DNA of 64,000 bases from Solirubrobacter deserti (lineage in GTDB: Bacteria > Actinomycetota > Thermoleophilia > Solirubrobacterales > Solirubrobacteraceae). Every line of letters begins with the position of its first letter. Within the stretch, counting starts at the first letter, position 1. Location: NCBI RefSeq assembly GCF_003344625.1, contig NZ_QPKJ02000001.1, forward strand, positions 1,486,919-1,550,918, read 5' to 3'. A model generated the notes under the pieces. The model was not told the DNA's origin and searched no databases. It worked only from the letters and a program-made list of their open reading frames with translations. The position numbers and the translations under genes are program-made. Of this stretch, positions 15,509 to 24,137 are shown piece after piece.

Positions 15509-17497
15509 GTGGAGCTTCTTCGTCGTCCGTATCTCCAGACGTGGTTGCTCGCCGCCGCGGCGGCGAGCCTCGTCGCCGTTCTCCTGCGCGTCGTCGGCGT
15601 CCTTCCCCCGGGCCCCGGGGACAAGGCCTACAACGCCGTCGAGTTCCTGGTCGTGATCGTGTGTGGGCTGCGCGCCCGCGCCTCCATGGGCAGCGAGCGC
15701 ACGGCCTGGGCGGTGCTGACCGTGGGGTTGCTCGGCTACGCCGCCGGCGACGTGTACTACACGGTCGCCCTCGAGGACCTGGACGCGCCGCCGTACCCGT
15801 CCTGGTCGGACGCGGGCTACCTGAGCATCTTCCCGGCGGCGTACGGCGCGCTCGTGCTGTTGCTGCGCGCCCGCGCCGGCCGCGTCTCCTCGGTGCTGTG
15901 GCTGGACGGGCTGGTGTGCGGGCTCACGATCGCCGCGGTCGGCGCGGCGCTCGTCTTCGGCGTCGTCGCGAGCACCGAGGGGACGTTCGCCACCGTCGCG
16001 ACCAACCTCGCGTATCCGCTCGGGGACCTGATGCTGCTCGCGTTCGTCATCGCGGTCATGGCGATCACCGGCTGGCGCGTCGGCGCGGCCTGGGCGCTGC
16101 TTGGCGCGGCGTTCGCGATCTGGGCCGTCGGCGACGTGATCTACCTCTACCAGGCCGCCAAGGGGACCTACCAGGACTACACGCTGCTGGACCTCACGTG
16201 GCCCGGCGCCTACCTGCTGATGGGCGCTGCCGCTTGCCTGCCCGCCCGGCGCCTGGACGCGCGCCGCCTGCGCGGCGGTCTGCTCGTCCTGCCCGCAACG
16301 TTCACGCTGGTGGCGCTCGGCCTGCTGGTCGCCGACCACTACGTCCGTCTCAATCACGTGGCGATCTGGCTCGCCTGCGGCGCGATCGTCGCGGCCGTCG
16401 TCCGCTTCGCCCTGACGTTCCGGGAGAACCTGCGCACGCTCGGCGTCAGCGAGACCGAAGCGCTGACCGACGCGCTCACGGGCCTCGGCAACCGCCGGGC
16501 GCTGCTGCTGGACCTCGAGCGCGCGATCCGCGACGCCCGGCCCGGACGCGGTGCCGTGCTGGCGACGTTCGACCTGGACGGCTTCAAGGCCTACAACGAC
16601 AGCTTCGGCCATCCCGCGGGCGACGCGCTGCTCGTGCGGCTCGGCCACAACCTCGCGGCCGAGATCGGCGGCCTCGCCCACGCCTACCGCATGGGCGGCG
16701 ACGAGTTCTGCGTGCTCGCCACCCACCCGGACATCGATCCCGAGCGCCTCGTCAAGCAGGCGACCGCGGCGCTCAGCGAACGCGGCGAGCGCTTCACCAT
16801 CGGCTGCTCGGCGGGCGTGGTCCTGATCCCGACCGAGGTCGCGGACGCCGCGGACGCCCTGCGCCTGTGCGACCAGCGCATGTACGCCGCCAAGGGCCGC
16901 GGGCGCCGCACCGCCGACGAGGCCGTCCACCACGTGCTGTTGCGCGTCGCCGCCGAGCACGACGGCGACCTGCGCGAGCACGTCGACGACGTCGCCCAGC
17001 TCGCCGAAGCCGTCGGCGAGCAGCTCGGCCTGGACTCCGCGGACCTGCTCGACCTGCGCCGCGCCGCCGCGCTGCACGACATCGGCAAGATCGCGATCCC
17101 CGACGCGATCCTGCACGCCCCGCGCGCGCTCGACGAGGCCGAGTGGCAGTACATGCGTCAGCACACGATCATCGGCGAGCGCATCATCGGCGCGACACCC
17201 GGCCTGCAGACCGTCGGCCGCATCGTGCGCTCCAGCCACGAGCGCTACGACGGCAACGGCTACCCCGACGGGCTCGCGGGCGAGGAGATCCCGCTCGCCG
17301 CCCGCATCGTCGCCGCCTGCGACACCTACGACGCGATCGTCACCGACCGCGCGTACCGCGCCGGCCGCTCCCCCGAGGAGGCGATCACCGAGATCCAGCG
17401 CTGCGCGGGCACGCAGTTCGACCCGTGCGTCGTGGACGCTCTCACGACCGCGCTCGAACGCCTCCGCCGGCGTGAACCGGCCGCCCACGTGCGCTGA
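15509..17497 (+). CDS. Membrane-bound GGDEF + HD-GYP cyclic-di-GMP signalling protein
   Basis: 662 residues. Residues 1-300 hold about nine to ten hydrophobic segments forming a membrane sensor of unassigned type. The GGDEF domain (about 310-470) has an intact active site MGGDEF at about 395-400 and no obvious RxxD inhibitory site. A C-terminal HD-GYP domain has HDIGK (about 523) and GYPDG (about 584), so both synthesis and breakdown of cyclic-di-GMP could occur in one chain. The GTG start at 15509 is 57 bp after the RTX-like gene. Confidence 0.85.
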   Translation: MELLRRPYLQTWLLAAAAASLVAVLLRVVGVLPPGPGDKAYNAVEFLVVIVCGLRARASMGSERTAWAVLTVGLLGYAAGDVYYTVALEDLDAPPYPSWSDAGYLSIFPAAYGALVLLLRARAGRVSSVLWLDGLVCGLTIAAVGAALVFGVVASTEGTFATVATNLAYPLGDLMLLAFVIAVMAITGWRVGAAWALLGAAFAIWAVGDVIYLYQAAKGTYQDYTLLDLTWPGAYLLMGAAACLPARRLDARRLRGGLLVLPATFTLVALGLLVADHYVRLNHVAIWLACGAIVAAVVRFALTFRENLRTLGVSETEALTDALTGLGNRRALLLDLERAIRDARPGRGAVLATFDLDGFKAYNDSFGHPAGDALLVRLGHNLAAEIGGLAHAYRMGGDEFCVLATHPDIDPERLVKQATAALSERGERFTIGCSAGVVLIPTEVADAADALRLCDQRMYAAKGRGRRTADEAVHHVLLRVAAEHDGDLREHVDDVAQLAEAVGEQLGLDSADLLDLRRAAALHDIGKIAIPDAILHAPRALDEAEWQYMRQHTIIGERIIGATPGLQTVGRIVRSSHERYDGNGYPDGLAGEEIPLAARIVAACDTYDAIVTDRAYRAGRSPEEAITEIQRCAGTQFDPCVVDALTTALERLRRREPAAHVR

Positions 17498-17559
17498 GCG
17501 GCCGGCGCACACCGCGGTGACCGATGCGTCGTGCGCGCGGTCGGAGGAACATCCCGGCT

Positions 17560-18486
17560 GTGCCTGAGCACCCCGTCCCCTCTGCTCGCGCGCGGGAGCT
17601 CGTGCGTGGCGGCTTTGACCCGTACGTGCACGCGGCGCCGGACTTCGCCCCGCGCCGCATCACCGACCTCGAGCTGGCCGCCCGCCATCTGGAGCTCGGC
17701 CTGGCCGGCTTCGGGCTGATGTCGCACTACACGGCGACGGCCGAACGCGCGGCCGTGGTGAACGCCGCGGTCGGGGCGCCGATGGCCGTCGGCTCGATCG
17801 TGCTCAACCACGCGGTCGGCGGGCTGAACGCGACGGCGGTCGAGGTCGCCGCCCGCCAGGGGGCGCGTTTCGTCTGGCTGCCGACGGTCAGCTCAACGGG
17901 CGAGTTCGACAAGGTCGAGCGGGCGCAGCTGCACGGCAACGTCCCCGTCTGGGTGCGGTTCGAGCGCGAGCTGCGCGAGGCGGGCGCTCCGCCGCGCGCG
18001 GTGCCGGTGCTCGACGCCGAACGCGCCCCGCTGCCCGCGCTGCGCGCCGTGCTGGACGTGGTGGCGCGCCACGGGCTCGTGCTCGCGACCGGGCATCTGT
18101 CCCGCGACGAGATCTTCGCCGTCGTCGACGCGGCCGTCGACGCGGGCGTGGAGACGGTCGTGGTGACCAACCCGGAGTTCCCGTCGCACCGCGTCGGCCC
18201 GGCCGACCAGCAGCGGCTGGCCGAGCGCGGCGCGTTCTTCCAGCGGGCGCTGACCACGCCGTATACCGGCAAGTGCACATGGGAGCACGTCTTCGAGGCA
18301 ACCCGCGCGGTCGGCGCCGCCCGCACCGTGTGGGGCAGCGACCTCGGGCAGGTCTTCAACCCGCCGGCGGAGGACGGGCTGGCCATCCTGGCCGACCGCT
18401 TCCTCGCGGCCGGCTTCAGCGAGGAGGAGATTCGAGTGATGGCTGTAGAGAACACGCGGCGGCTGGCGGGGCTCGACGGTGCCTAA
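17560..18486 (+). CDS. DUF6282-like amidohydrolase-fold protein, first gene of a meta-cleavage operon
   Basis: 308 residues; metal-dependent hydrolase fold suggested by FDPYVHAAPDF near the N-terminus, LATGHLSRDEIFAV in the middle, and WGSDLGQ near the end, matching DUF6282 proteins. The GTG at 17560 follows TCGGAGGAAC; an upstream ATG at 17524 would add 12 basic residues and is less likely. It overlaps the next gene by 8 bp. The neighbours are lower-pathway enzymes of aromatic ring cleavage, so it may fill the hydrolase step played elsewhere by the amidohydrolase LigI; that is inference. Confidence 0.7.
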   Translation: MPEHPVPSARARELVRGGFDPYVHAAPDFAPRRITDLELAARHLELGLAGFGLMSHYTATAERAAVVNAAVGAPMAVGSIVLNHAVGGLNATAVEVAARQGARFVWLPTVSSTGEFDKVERAQLHGNVPVWVRFERELREAGAPPRAVPVLDAERAPLPALRAVLDVVARHGLVLATGHLSRDEIFAVVDAAVDAGVETVVVTNPEFPSHRVGPADQQRLAERGAFFQRALTTPYTGKCTWEHVFEATRAVGAARTVWGSDLGQVFNPPAEDGLAILADRFLAAGFSEEEIRVMAVENTRRLAGLDGA

Positions 18487-19195
18487 GAGGGTCCAGGTCA
18501 TCGGGGCCCATTCGGCCGACTTCGTCTGGCGGGCCGGCGGCGCGGTGGCCAAGGCGGTGGCGCTGGGCGGCGAGGCGGAGGTGATCGCGCTGTCCTACGG
18601 GGAGCGCGGCGAGTCCGGCGAGCTGTGGAAGGCACCGGACCAGACGGTGGAGAACGTCAAGCGGCTGCGCCACGCCGAGGCCGCGGCCGCCGCCGAGCAC
18701 CTTGGCGCGTCGTTCCGCTGCCTGGACTTCGGCGACTATCCGCTGCAGATCGACGGGGATCGGCTGCTCGAGATCGCGGAGGCGATCCGCGCGTTCGGGC
18801 CCGACGTGCTGATCACGCACACCGACACCGACCCGTTCAACCCCGACCACCCGGTCGCCTACGCGGCGGTGGACCGGGCCCGCTCGCTGGCGGCGGGTGC
18901 CGGCGTGCCGAGCGCGTTCGGCACCGTCAAGCCGCCGCAGCTGTTCCTGTTCGAACCGCATCAGCCCGAGCTGTGCAACTTCACGCCGACCGTGCACGTG
19001 GACATCACGAGCGTGTGGGACCAGAAGGTGGCCGCCATGGGCGAGATGCAAGCCCAGCGGTACCTGCAGGCCTACTACGCGCAGCGCGGCGAGCAGCGCG
19101 GCAATCACGCGCGCCGCGCGTCGGGGCGCTCGGAGGTGCGCTACGGCGAGTCGTTCATGCGGGTGCTGCCGCAGGTCGTGGAGGAGCTGTCGTGA
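18479..19195 (+). CDS. PIG-L-fold 4-oxalomesaconate hydratase-like protein (GalB-like)
   Basis: 238 residues of the PIG-L/LmbE fold. The zinc-site motif is AHSADFVWRAGG in place of the deacetylase AHPDDE, followed by HTDTDPFNPDHPVAY. The AHSADF variant and the neighbour encoding a 4-carboxy-4-hydroxy-2-oxoadipate aldolase match GalB of gallate degradation, which hydrates 4-oxalomesaconate. The GTG at 18479 overlaps the upstream gene by 8 bp and its stop overlaps the aldolase start by 4 bp. Confidence 0.7.
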   Translation: MPKRVQVIGAHSADFVWRAGGAVAKAVALGGEAEVIALSYGERGESGELWKAPDQTVENVKRLRHAEAAAAAEHLGASFRCLDFGDYPLQIDGDRLLEIAEAIRAFGPDVLITHTDTDPFNPDHPVAYAAVDRARSLAAGAGVPSAFGTVKPPQLFLFEPHQPELCNFTPTVHVDITSVWDQKVAAMGEMQAQRYLQAYYAQRGEQRGNHARRASGRSEVRYGESFMRVLPQVVEELS

Positions 19196-19803
19196 GTGTG
19201 ACCGGCGAGCTGGCGCGGCTCGGCGCCGCGACCGTGTACGAGGCCTCGGGCCGTGAGGGCCTCGTCGACGCGGAGTTCAAGCGGCTGGTGCCGCGTTCGC
19301 GCGCGTGCGGGCCGGCGCGGATCGCGCTGTGCGCGCAGGACGACAACCTGATGGTGCACGCCGTGATGGAGCGGCTGCAGCCCGGTGAGGTGCTCGTGCT
19401 CTGCATGCCCGAGCCGCGCCCGGTCGCGCTGCTCGGCGACCTCCTGCTCACCCAGGCCGTCGCGCGCGGCGCGGCCGCCGTGCTCGTCGACGCCGCGGTC
19501 CGCGACAGCGAGGAGCTGTCCCAGATGGCCGTTCCGGTGTGGTCGCGGTGGATCCGCTCCCGCGGCGCCGCCAAGGAGACGGCCGGGCAGCTCGACGTGC
19601 CGGTGGTGATCGGCGGGTGGGAGATCCGCCCTGGTGACCTGGTCGTGCTCGACGCCGACGGCGTGACGGTGGTCGACGCCGCGCGCGCCGACGAGGTCCT
19701 GGAGGCGTCGCTCGCGCGCGAGGCCAAGGAGGCCGACAAGCGCGCGCAGCTGGAGGCGGGAGCGTTGTCGTTCCGGCTCGACGGGTTGGACGCCCGTGTC
19801 TGA
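19192..19803 (+). CDS. RraA-fold 4-carboxy-4-hydroxy-2-oxoadipate aldolase / oxaloacetate decarboxylase
   Basis: 203 residues of the RraA-like class II aldolase family. The active-site signature GDLLLTQAVARGAAAVLVDAAVRD (positions 19435-19506) carries the Asp and Arg-Asp residues used for Mg and carboxylate binding. Such enzymes cleave 4-carboxy-4-hydroxy-2-oxoadipate to pyruvate and oxaloacetate. The GTG at 19192 gives a GTGA overlap with the hydratase, and its stop overlaps the dioxygenase start, so the three are tightly coupled. Confidence 0.75.
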   Translation: MSVTGELARLGAATVYEASGREGLVDAEFKRLVPRSRACGPARIALCAQDDNLMVHAVMERLQPGEVLVLCMPEPRPVALLGDLLLTQAVARGAAAVLVDAAVRDSEELSQMAVPVWSRWIRSRGAAKETAGQLDVPVVIGGWEIRPGDLVVLDADGVTVVDAARADEVLEASLAREAKEADKRAQLEAGALSFRLDGLDARV

Positions 19804-20734
19804 GCTCGCGCACCTCGGCCCGGTGGAGCTCTTCACGCCGCGCTTCGACGAGAGCCTGGCCTTCTTCGTCGACATCCTCGGCATGGACATCGAGGCCCAG
19901 GATGGCCCGTCCACCTACCTGCGCGGCTGGGGCGACTACCAGCGCTGGTCGGTCAAGCTGACCGCGAGCGACACCAGCGGGATGGGCATCCTCGGGCTCC
20001 GCGCGTGGAGCCCGCAAGCACTCGAACGACGCGTCGCCGGCGTCGAGGCCACCGGCCTCGGCGTGGGCTGGACCGAAGGCGACCTGGGCCGCGGCCCGTC
20101 CTACCGCTTCCGCGATCCCGACGGCCACGTCTTCGAGCTCTACTACGAGTGCGAGCGCTACCTCGCCCCCGAGCACCGCGCGCCGGCCCACAAGAACGTC
20201 CCGGGCCGATACACCGGCCGTGGCTGCGCGATCAAGCGCCTGGACCACATCAACCTCCTCGCGTCCGACGTGCGCGCGAACCGCGAGTTCTGCGTCGACA
20301 CGCTCGACTACCGCCTCTACGAACGCATCGAGCTCGACGACGGCTCCGAGGCCGGCGCCTGGATGAGCGCGACCATCGCCGCCCACGAGCTCATCTACAC
20401 CCGCGACGCCCACCGCGCGCACGGCCGCCTCCACCACGTCGCGCTGTGGGTCGACACCCGCGAGGAGTGCATGCGCGCCGCCGACATCTGGGTCGACGCC
20501 GGCATCCCGATCGAGGCCGCACCTTCCAAGCACGCCATCGCCCAGGGCTTCTTCCTCTACGGCATCGAGCCGGGCGGCAACCGGATCGAAGTCACCACCG
20601 GAGGCCGCTTCGTGTACGCGCCCGACGAGCCGGCGGTCGTCTGGACCGAGCGGGAACGAGCCAAGGGCCAGGCCTGGGGCGTCAAGACCGTCGAGTCCTT
20701 CCACACCTACGGCACGCCACCCGTCGACGCCTAG
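19796..20734 (+). CDS. Type I (VOC) extradiol ring-cleavage dioxygenase, catechol 2,3-dioxygenase-like
   Basis: 312 residues made of two vicinal-oxygen-chelate modules. The Fe(II) ligands expected for type I extradiol dioxygenases are visible in the C-terminal module: His in RLDHINLL, His in RLHHVALW and Glu in GNRIEV. The enzyme opens a catecholic ring next to the diol. It closes a four-gene overlapped operon. Pairing with GalB/GalC-type lower enzymes is unusual, because those normally follow type II (LigAB/GalA) dioxygenases. Confidence 0.8.
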   Translation: MSELAHLGPVELFTPRFDESLAFFVDILGMDIEAQDGPSTYLRGWGDYQRWSVKLTASDTSGMGILGLRAWSPQALERRVAGVEATGLGVGWTEGDLGRGPSYRFRDPDGHVFELYYECERYLAPEHRAPAHKNVPGRYTGRGCAIKRLDHINLLASDVRANREFCVDTLDYRLYERIELDDGSEAGAWMSATIAAHELIYTRDAHRAHGRLHHVALWVDTREECMRAADIWVDAGIPIEAAPSKHAIAQGFFLYGIEPGGNRIEVTTGGRFVYAPDEPAVVWTERERAKGQAWGVKTVESFHTYGTPPVDA

Positions 20735-20737
20735 CGC

Positions 20738-20875
20738 TCACCGCGCGCCGCCGAGCCACACGCCGGCCGCGGTGAACACGAGGCCGATCAGGAGCAACAT
20801 CACGATGCGACCTGCGCCGAACCTGGCTCGGTCGATGCGCGCGTGCTCGGGCTTCGCGGGGCGGCGCCGGAGCAA
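20738..20875 (-). CDS. Possible 45-residue single-pass membrane protein
   Basis: A short reverse frame from a TTG at 20875 encodes a basic N-terminus (RRRPAKPEHARIDRARF) followed by one hydrophobic helix (IVMLLLIGLVFTAAGVWLGG) and a stop at 20738. An ATG at 20800 would leave only the helix. The basic-then-hydrophobic layout looks like a real small membrane protein, but there is no homology or strong ribosome site to prove it. Confidence 0.35.
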   Translation of the reverse strand: MLRRRPAKPEHARIDRARFGAGRIVMLLLIGLVFTAAGVWLGGAR

Positions 20876-20900
20876 TTCGCCATCGACGCTCAGGGCGTCG

Positions 20901-21284
20901 TCAGCGCCGTGACGGCGCTGCGCGGTATCGGCGGTCGGCCGACCGCCGCGTCGTGGCGGCGGGCAAGACGCTGACCAGTGTGAGCGTGCCGATCGAGCAG
21001 ACGAGGCCGAGCACCCATGCCCCGGCGCCGAGCGAGTCCACGAGCACCGCGAGGGCGACCACTATGGCGACGATCGCCGCGCACGTCAGGATGCGCTCGA
21101 CAGGCACACGCTGCGGACGCGGGGATGGTCGGGCACTGCTTGCGCGCGGCCCGCGCTGCACGGCACGGGCTCTACGGCGTTCGTCACGCTCGGCCACAGG
21201 GTCCCAGCGCGGCGGTGCCTCCGGTTCTTGCGCGGCTTGTGGCGAGAGCGGCTGTGGCTCCCCGTTGGACGGCTTCGTATGCAT
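20901..21284 (-). CDS. Membrane protein of unknown function
   Basis: 127 residues. A hydrophilic, Pro/Arg-rich N-terminal half (about 1-70) precedes two membrane helices (ILTCAAIVAIVVALAVLVDSL and WVLGLVCSIGTLTLVSVL) and a basic tail. The ATG at 21284 follows an AGGAAGG ribosome site, which decides against the longer frame from 21326. It lies downstream of the gene at 21350-21880 on the same strand. Confidence 0.5.
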   Translation of the reverse strand: MHTKPSNGEPQPLSPQAAQEPEAPPRWDPVAERDERRRARAVQRGPRASSARPSPRPQRVPVERILTCAAIVAIVVALAVLVDSLGAGAWVLGLVCSIGTLTLVSVLPAATTRRSADRRYRAAPSRR

Positions 21285-21349
21285 GTCAACGACCTTCCTG
21301 AGGGCGCTCGCCGCTTCGGCGCGCACCGCTTGTCGGCTGGGCCTGAGGG

Positions 21350-21880
21350 TCAGGACCGATCGCCGATTCCTGAGTCGCGCCGCCAGGAACGCCAGCTGGC
21401 ATCGACCCGGTCGTGGAGGTCTCGCAGCTCTGCGGAGCCCAGGAGCGAGGGGTCCTCGGCTGCGAAGACCGCGTCGGCCAACAAGAGTTGCACCAGCTCC
21501 CGCAGGTCGGCCACAGCTTCGAGGGCGGTGACGGCCGCGGCGATCGGCGCAGGGTCGACGTCTGCCGGAATCAACCGAGCGACGACCCGCGGTTCGGGAA
21601 GCCGCTCAAGGCCTTCGCGAACCAGGTCTGGCTCCCAACCCGTCAACTCGACCAGCCGCTCGAACGGGACGCCGGACGCCGCCGCCCTCCGCAGCGTGAA
21701 CGACACAAGGTGCACGGATCGGGCGAGACCCTTGACCGCCACGTGCTGACCGGCCTGCGGAAGGCCGGGCATCTCCAGGGACGCCAAGGCCTCGCGGTGT
21801 CGCTCGGCAGCGGCGGCCAGTTGCCGTTCAGCTTCAAATCGAGGTTCGTGCGTCTGCTCGGACGGGATGACGGATGTCAT
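21350..21880 (-). CDS. Uncharacterised helical protein
   Basis: A 176-residue, mostly helical cytosolic protein. FERLVELTGWEPDLVREGLERLPE resembles a helix-turn-helix. The ATG at 21880 has a good AAAGGA ribosome site eight bases upstream; the longer frame from 21931 lacks one. I do not recognise a family. It probably forms a unit with the downstream membrane protein. Confidence 0.5.
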   Translation of the reverse strand: MTSVIPSEQTHEPRFEAERQLAAAAERHREALASLEMPGLPQAGQHVAVKGLARSVHLVSFTLRRAAASGVPFERLVELTGWEPDLVREGLERLPEPRVVARLIPADVDPAPIAAAVTALEAVADLRELVQLLLADAVFAAEDPSLLGSAELRDLHDRVDASWRSWRRDSGIGDRS

Positions 21881-22163
21881 GTCGCCGTCCTTTGCCGCAG
21901 CACCGTCGGATGCCAGCAGTCGGTCGCGCATGAGGTCAGCGCTCTTTCCCGAGGGCGGCCGCCCGTCAGGCGTACGCTGGCTCGCTCGTGGGACGGCGCT
22001 CCGCTCGTGAGCGAAGCGCCTGGCCGCGACTATATCCCCTGAGTCCTCACCGCTCTGGCACCGCTAGGGAATGCCAGGGGGTCTATGCTCGTGATACGCG
22101 CAGGCACGCCCCTTCGCCTGTCGCGTCTCTGGTCACTCTGAAGGAGCTCAGATAGGAGCACCG

Positions 22164-22403
22164 ATGCTTGACCGACACACACCGCGGCTCTGCAGCGGAT
22201 GCAGCGCGCCGATGGCGCGGCAGTCCCAGCGATGCTGGCGCTGCCACACCGACAGCTCGGAGCCGGCTGGGCCCCCGCGCCGATCGCTGCAGGAGAGCAC
22301 CACGCATGTCCTGAGCGCCCGGGCACGCAGACACGCCGACGGACTCCGTCGCGACCGGACGGCCGTCAAGCGCCGGCTCGGCTTGCCGAAAACCACTGCC
22401 TGA
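22164..22403 (+). CDS. Small zinc-ribbon-like protein
   Basis: 79 residues. Near the N-terminus it has two CxxC knuckles (LCSGCSAP and RCWRCH) separated by ten residues, the spacing of a treble-clef or zinc ribbon. The rest is basic and hydrophilic. The ATG at 22164 follows a TAGGAG ribosome site. It could bind nucleic acid or simply zinc. Confidence 0.5.
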   Translation: MLDRHTPRLCSGCSAPMARQSQRCWRCHTDSSEPAGPPRRSLQESTTHVLSARARRHADGLRRDRTAVKRRLGLPKTTA

Positions 22404-22450
22404 TGCCGCACAGCCCGTAGATCACGAGTCAGAGAACCCAGGAGGACGAA

Positions 22451-22651
22451 TTGGCAGACAAGCAAGCAGCAAAGCTTCGCCGGCGCAACAATCGCGAACA
22501 GCGCGAACTCGACAAGTCGGCACGCACAGGCGACTCTCCGGCCCAAAAGGCCGAACAGGCGCGCAGGGCCAACGAAGCAGCCGCCGACGGAAAGCTGAAC
22601 GGATCCGGGCGTGCTGCCGCACGACCCGACATCACCGAAGGCGGGGAGTAG
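22451..22651 (+). CDS. Small, highly charged protein
   Basis: 66 residues, almost entirely charged or small (ADKQAAKLRRRNNREQRELD...), predicted coiled or disordered. The TTG start is supported by GGAGGACGAA directly upstream. It resembles the short stress-associated charged proteins common in actinobacteria; function is unknown. Confidence 0.45.
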   Translation: MADKQAAKLRRRNNREQRELDKSARTGDSPAQKAEQARRANEAAADGKLNGSGRAAARPDITEGGE

Positions 22652-22758
22652 GCTCCCTGGCAAGCGCTTGGGTTCCTCTTCTCCTCGGCGTCTCCATTTC
22701 AAGAAGGGGCAGGAAGCGAGGCCGACATGGCCGCGAGCGTCAACGCAGGAGCCGTCGC

Positions 22759-23190
22759 ATGAAGCGCTCCACCAGAACCTTTCTCCGGCACTTCGGTCGC
22801 GGCCGGGGCGACGCCGCCGCAGACGGGAGCCAGCCAGCAACCGCGGCGCTCCGTGAAGCCGGCGCGGGGTCCGGGCCGGTGACCACCCGCTACGACAAGC
22901 TCACCGTCGATCAGGTGCTCGCGCACTTGGAGGAGCTGGCCCCGCGCGACCTGGCTCGGCTCGGAGATCACGAGCGCAGCCACCAGAACCGCGTCACGGT
23001 GTTGGCCCACATCGACGCGCGGCTCGGTCAGGAGCCGTGGCCAGGCTACGACGCGCTCGACGTGGACGGCGTCCGGTTCGGGCTCGACGGCGCGGAACCC
23101 GAGCGGTTCGTCATTGTCCTCGCGTACGAACGGGCACACCGGAACCGAGCCGGCGTCGTGCTGGCTGCGCAGCAGACCCCGACGCGGTGA
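22759..23190 (+). CDS. Protein with a helical 'YDxLTVDQVLAHL' domain (DUF8129-like)
   Basis: 143 residues. Residues 44-90 form a helical motif (YDKLTVDQVLAHLEELAPRD then LGDHERSHQNRVTVLAHI) seen in many small actinobacterial proteins, repeated in weaker form near the C-terminus (YDALDVDGVRF...YERAHRNRAGV). The N-terminus is basic and disordered. The family name is from memory. The role is unknown, and its stop overlaps a possible short ORF. Confidence 0.5.
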   Translation: MKRSTRTFLRHFGRGRGDAAADGSQPATAALREAGAGSGPVTTRYDKLTVDQVLAHLEELAPRDLARLGDHERSHQNRVTVLAHIDARLGQEPWPGYDALDVDGVRFGLDGAEPERFVIVLAYERAHRNRAGVVLAAQQTPTR

Positions 23191-23327
23191 CGTTCGCGGT
23201 CGACCACGGCAACAACCGCTGGGGGAGGCGGCTACTCGGCGCGCACGACCAGCGTGATGCCCGAGAAGCCCTGCTGCTCGAATGGTGCCGCAGCAGCGAA
23301 CAGCGCCTGCGTCAGCAGGCCATCTGA
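23187..23327 (+). CDS. Possible 46-residue protein coupled to the upstream gene
   Basis: A GTG at 23187 overlaps the previous stop by 4 bp (GTGA) and opens a 46-residue frame with alternating charged residues. The overlap is the only support; no homology is recognised. Confidence 0.25.
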   Translation: MTFAVDHGNNRWGRRLLGAHDQRDAREALLLEWCRSSEQRLRQQAI

Positions 23328-23366
23328 CGGTTCGTGCTGCGGCGCTCGCCCACCTCGGCGAAGTCG

Positions 23367-23564
23367 TCAGCGATCCTCTTGACGATGCAGGTCGCGCATT
23401 TCGCGGCGAGCGCGCTCTGCGGCCTCACCCATCACCACGGCCTCCTTGGCGTCACGCCGGCGCATGGCGGCGGCCTGCGCGATCTCGTTGCTGCGTGCGA
23501 CTTCCTGCAGGTGCGCCCGGTATGCGGCTTGGCCCCGAAGTGGCTCGGTCTGCGACTTCTTCAT
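23367..23564 (-). CDS. Small helical charged protein
   Basis: 65 residues, a single long amphipathic helix by pattern (VARSNEIAQAAAMRRRDAKE...AERARREMRDLHRQ). Its ATG overlaps the stop of the upstream gene by 4 bp, so the two are translationally coupled. Function is unknown. Confidence 0.45.
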   Translation of the reverse strand: MKKSQTEPLRGQAAYRAHLQEVARSNEIAQAAAMRRRDAKEAVVMGEAAERARREMRDLHRQEDR

Positions 23565-23866
23565 GACAGTGAGCCCAGTGCCGCCGCCGGAAGGACGTAC
23601 CGACCCGGCGTCCGCCCACCGAGCGGGGGCGCGTCGCGCCGGAACGGGTGAAGCCCTTCGCCTGGGCGATCGAGCGTCACAACCTCAGGCTGGCCGCCGT
23701 TGTCGATGACCCACGCCTCGATCGCCGCGGAGCTCTTGCCCTCGGCGATGATCGCGGCACGCTCGATGACCGCGCCACCCTGCCCGTCGGGCCGCGACAG
23801 GCGCCGCACGACCGCGCGGATCGCCGCTTTGGAATCGTGCAACTCGCTCGAACTACTGGCGGGCAT
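23561..23866 (-). CDS. Small protein of unknown function, first of a two-gene unit
   Basis: 101 residues with an alpha/beta pattern (AAIRAVVRRLSRPD...GGAVIERAAIIAEGKSSAAIEAWVIDNGGQPEVV), cytosolic. The ATG at 23866 is preceded by GGGAGGG, a strong ribosome site, supporting this reading over the many opposite-strand frames. No family is recognised. Confidence 0.5.
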   Translation of the reverse strand: MPASSSSELHDSKAAIRAVVRRLSRPDGQGGAVIERAAIIAEGKSSAAIEAWVIDNGGQPEVVTLDRPGEGLHPFRRDAPPLGGRTPGRYVLPAAALGSLS

Positions 23867-24137
23867 GCGCCCTCCCTGCTCGGGGCGACAACCGGCGCCG
23901 CGCGTCGCTACGGCTGGGCGAGGTCGTCTGCGTTGTCGCGGAGACCTCCGCGACTAGCCCGAACACTACCGCAGCCACTCCAGCCGCTCGCCCACAAGAC
24001 CCAGCGCAGTCAGATCCCGCCCGTCAGCGCCGGCCAGTGTTGACGGCCCACGAGCACCAGGAGTGCCGGAGGTCGTCGACGATGGGCCGGGTGACGCGGT
24101 CATCCGCGACGTGATCGTTGACGATTTCGGCTGAGAC

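Noticed and set aside
24078..24121. Third copy of the tRNA-like repeat
   Set aside because: Only the first 14 bases (GACGATGGGCCGGG) match; the anticodon and T-loop parts are absent.
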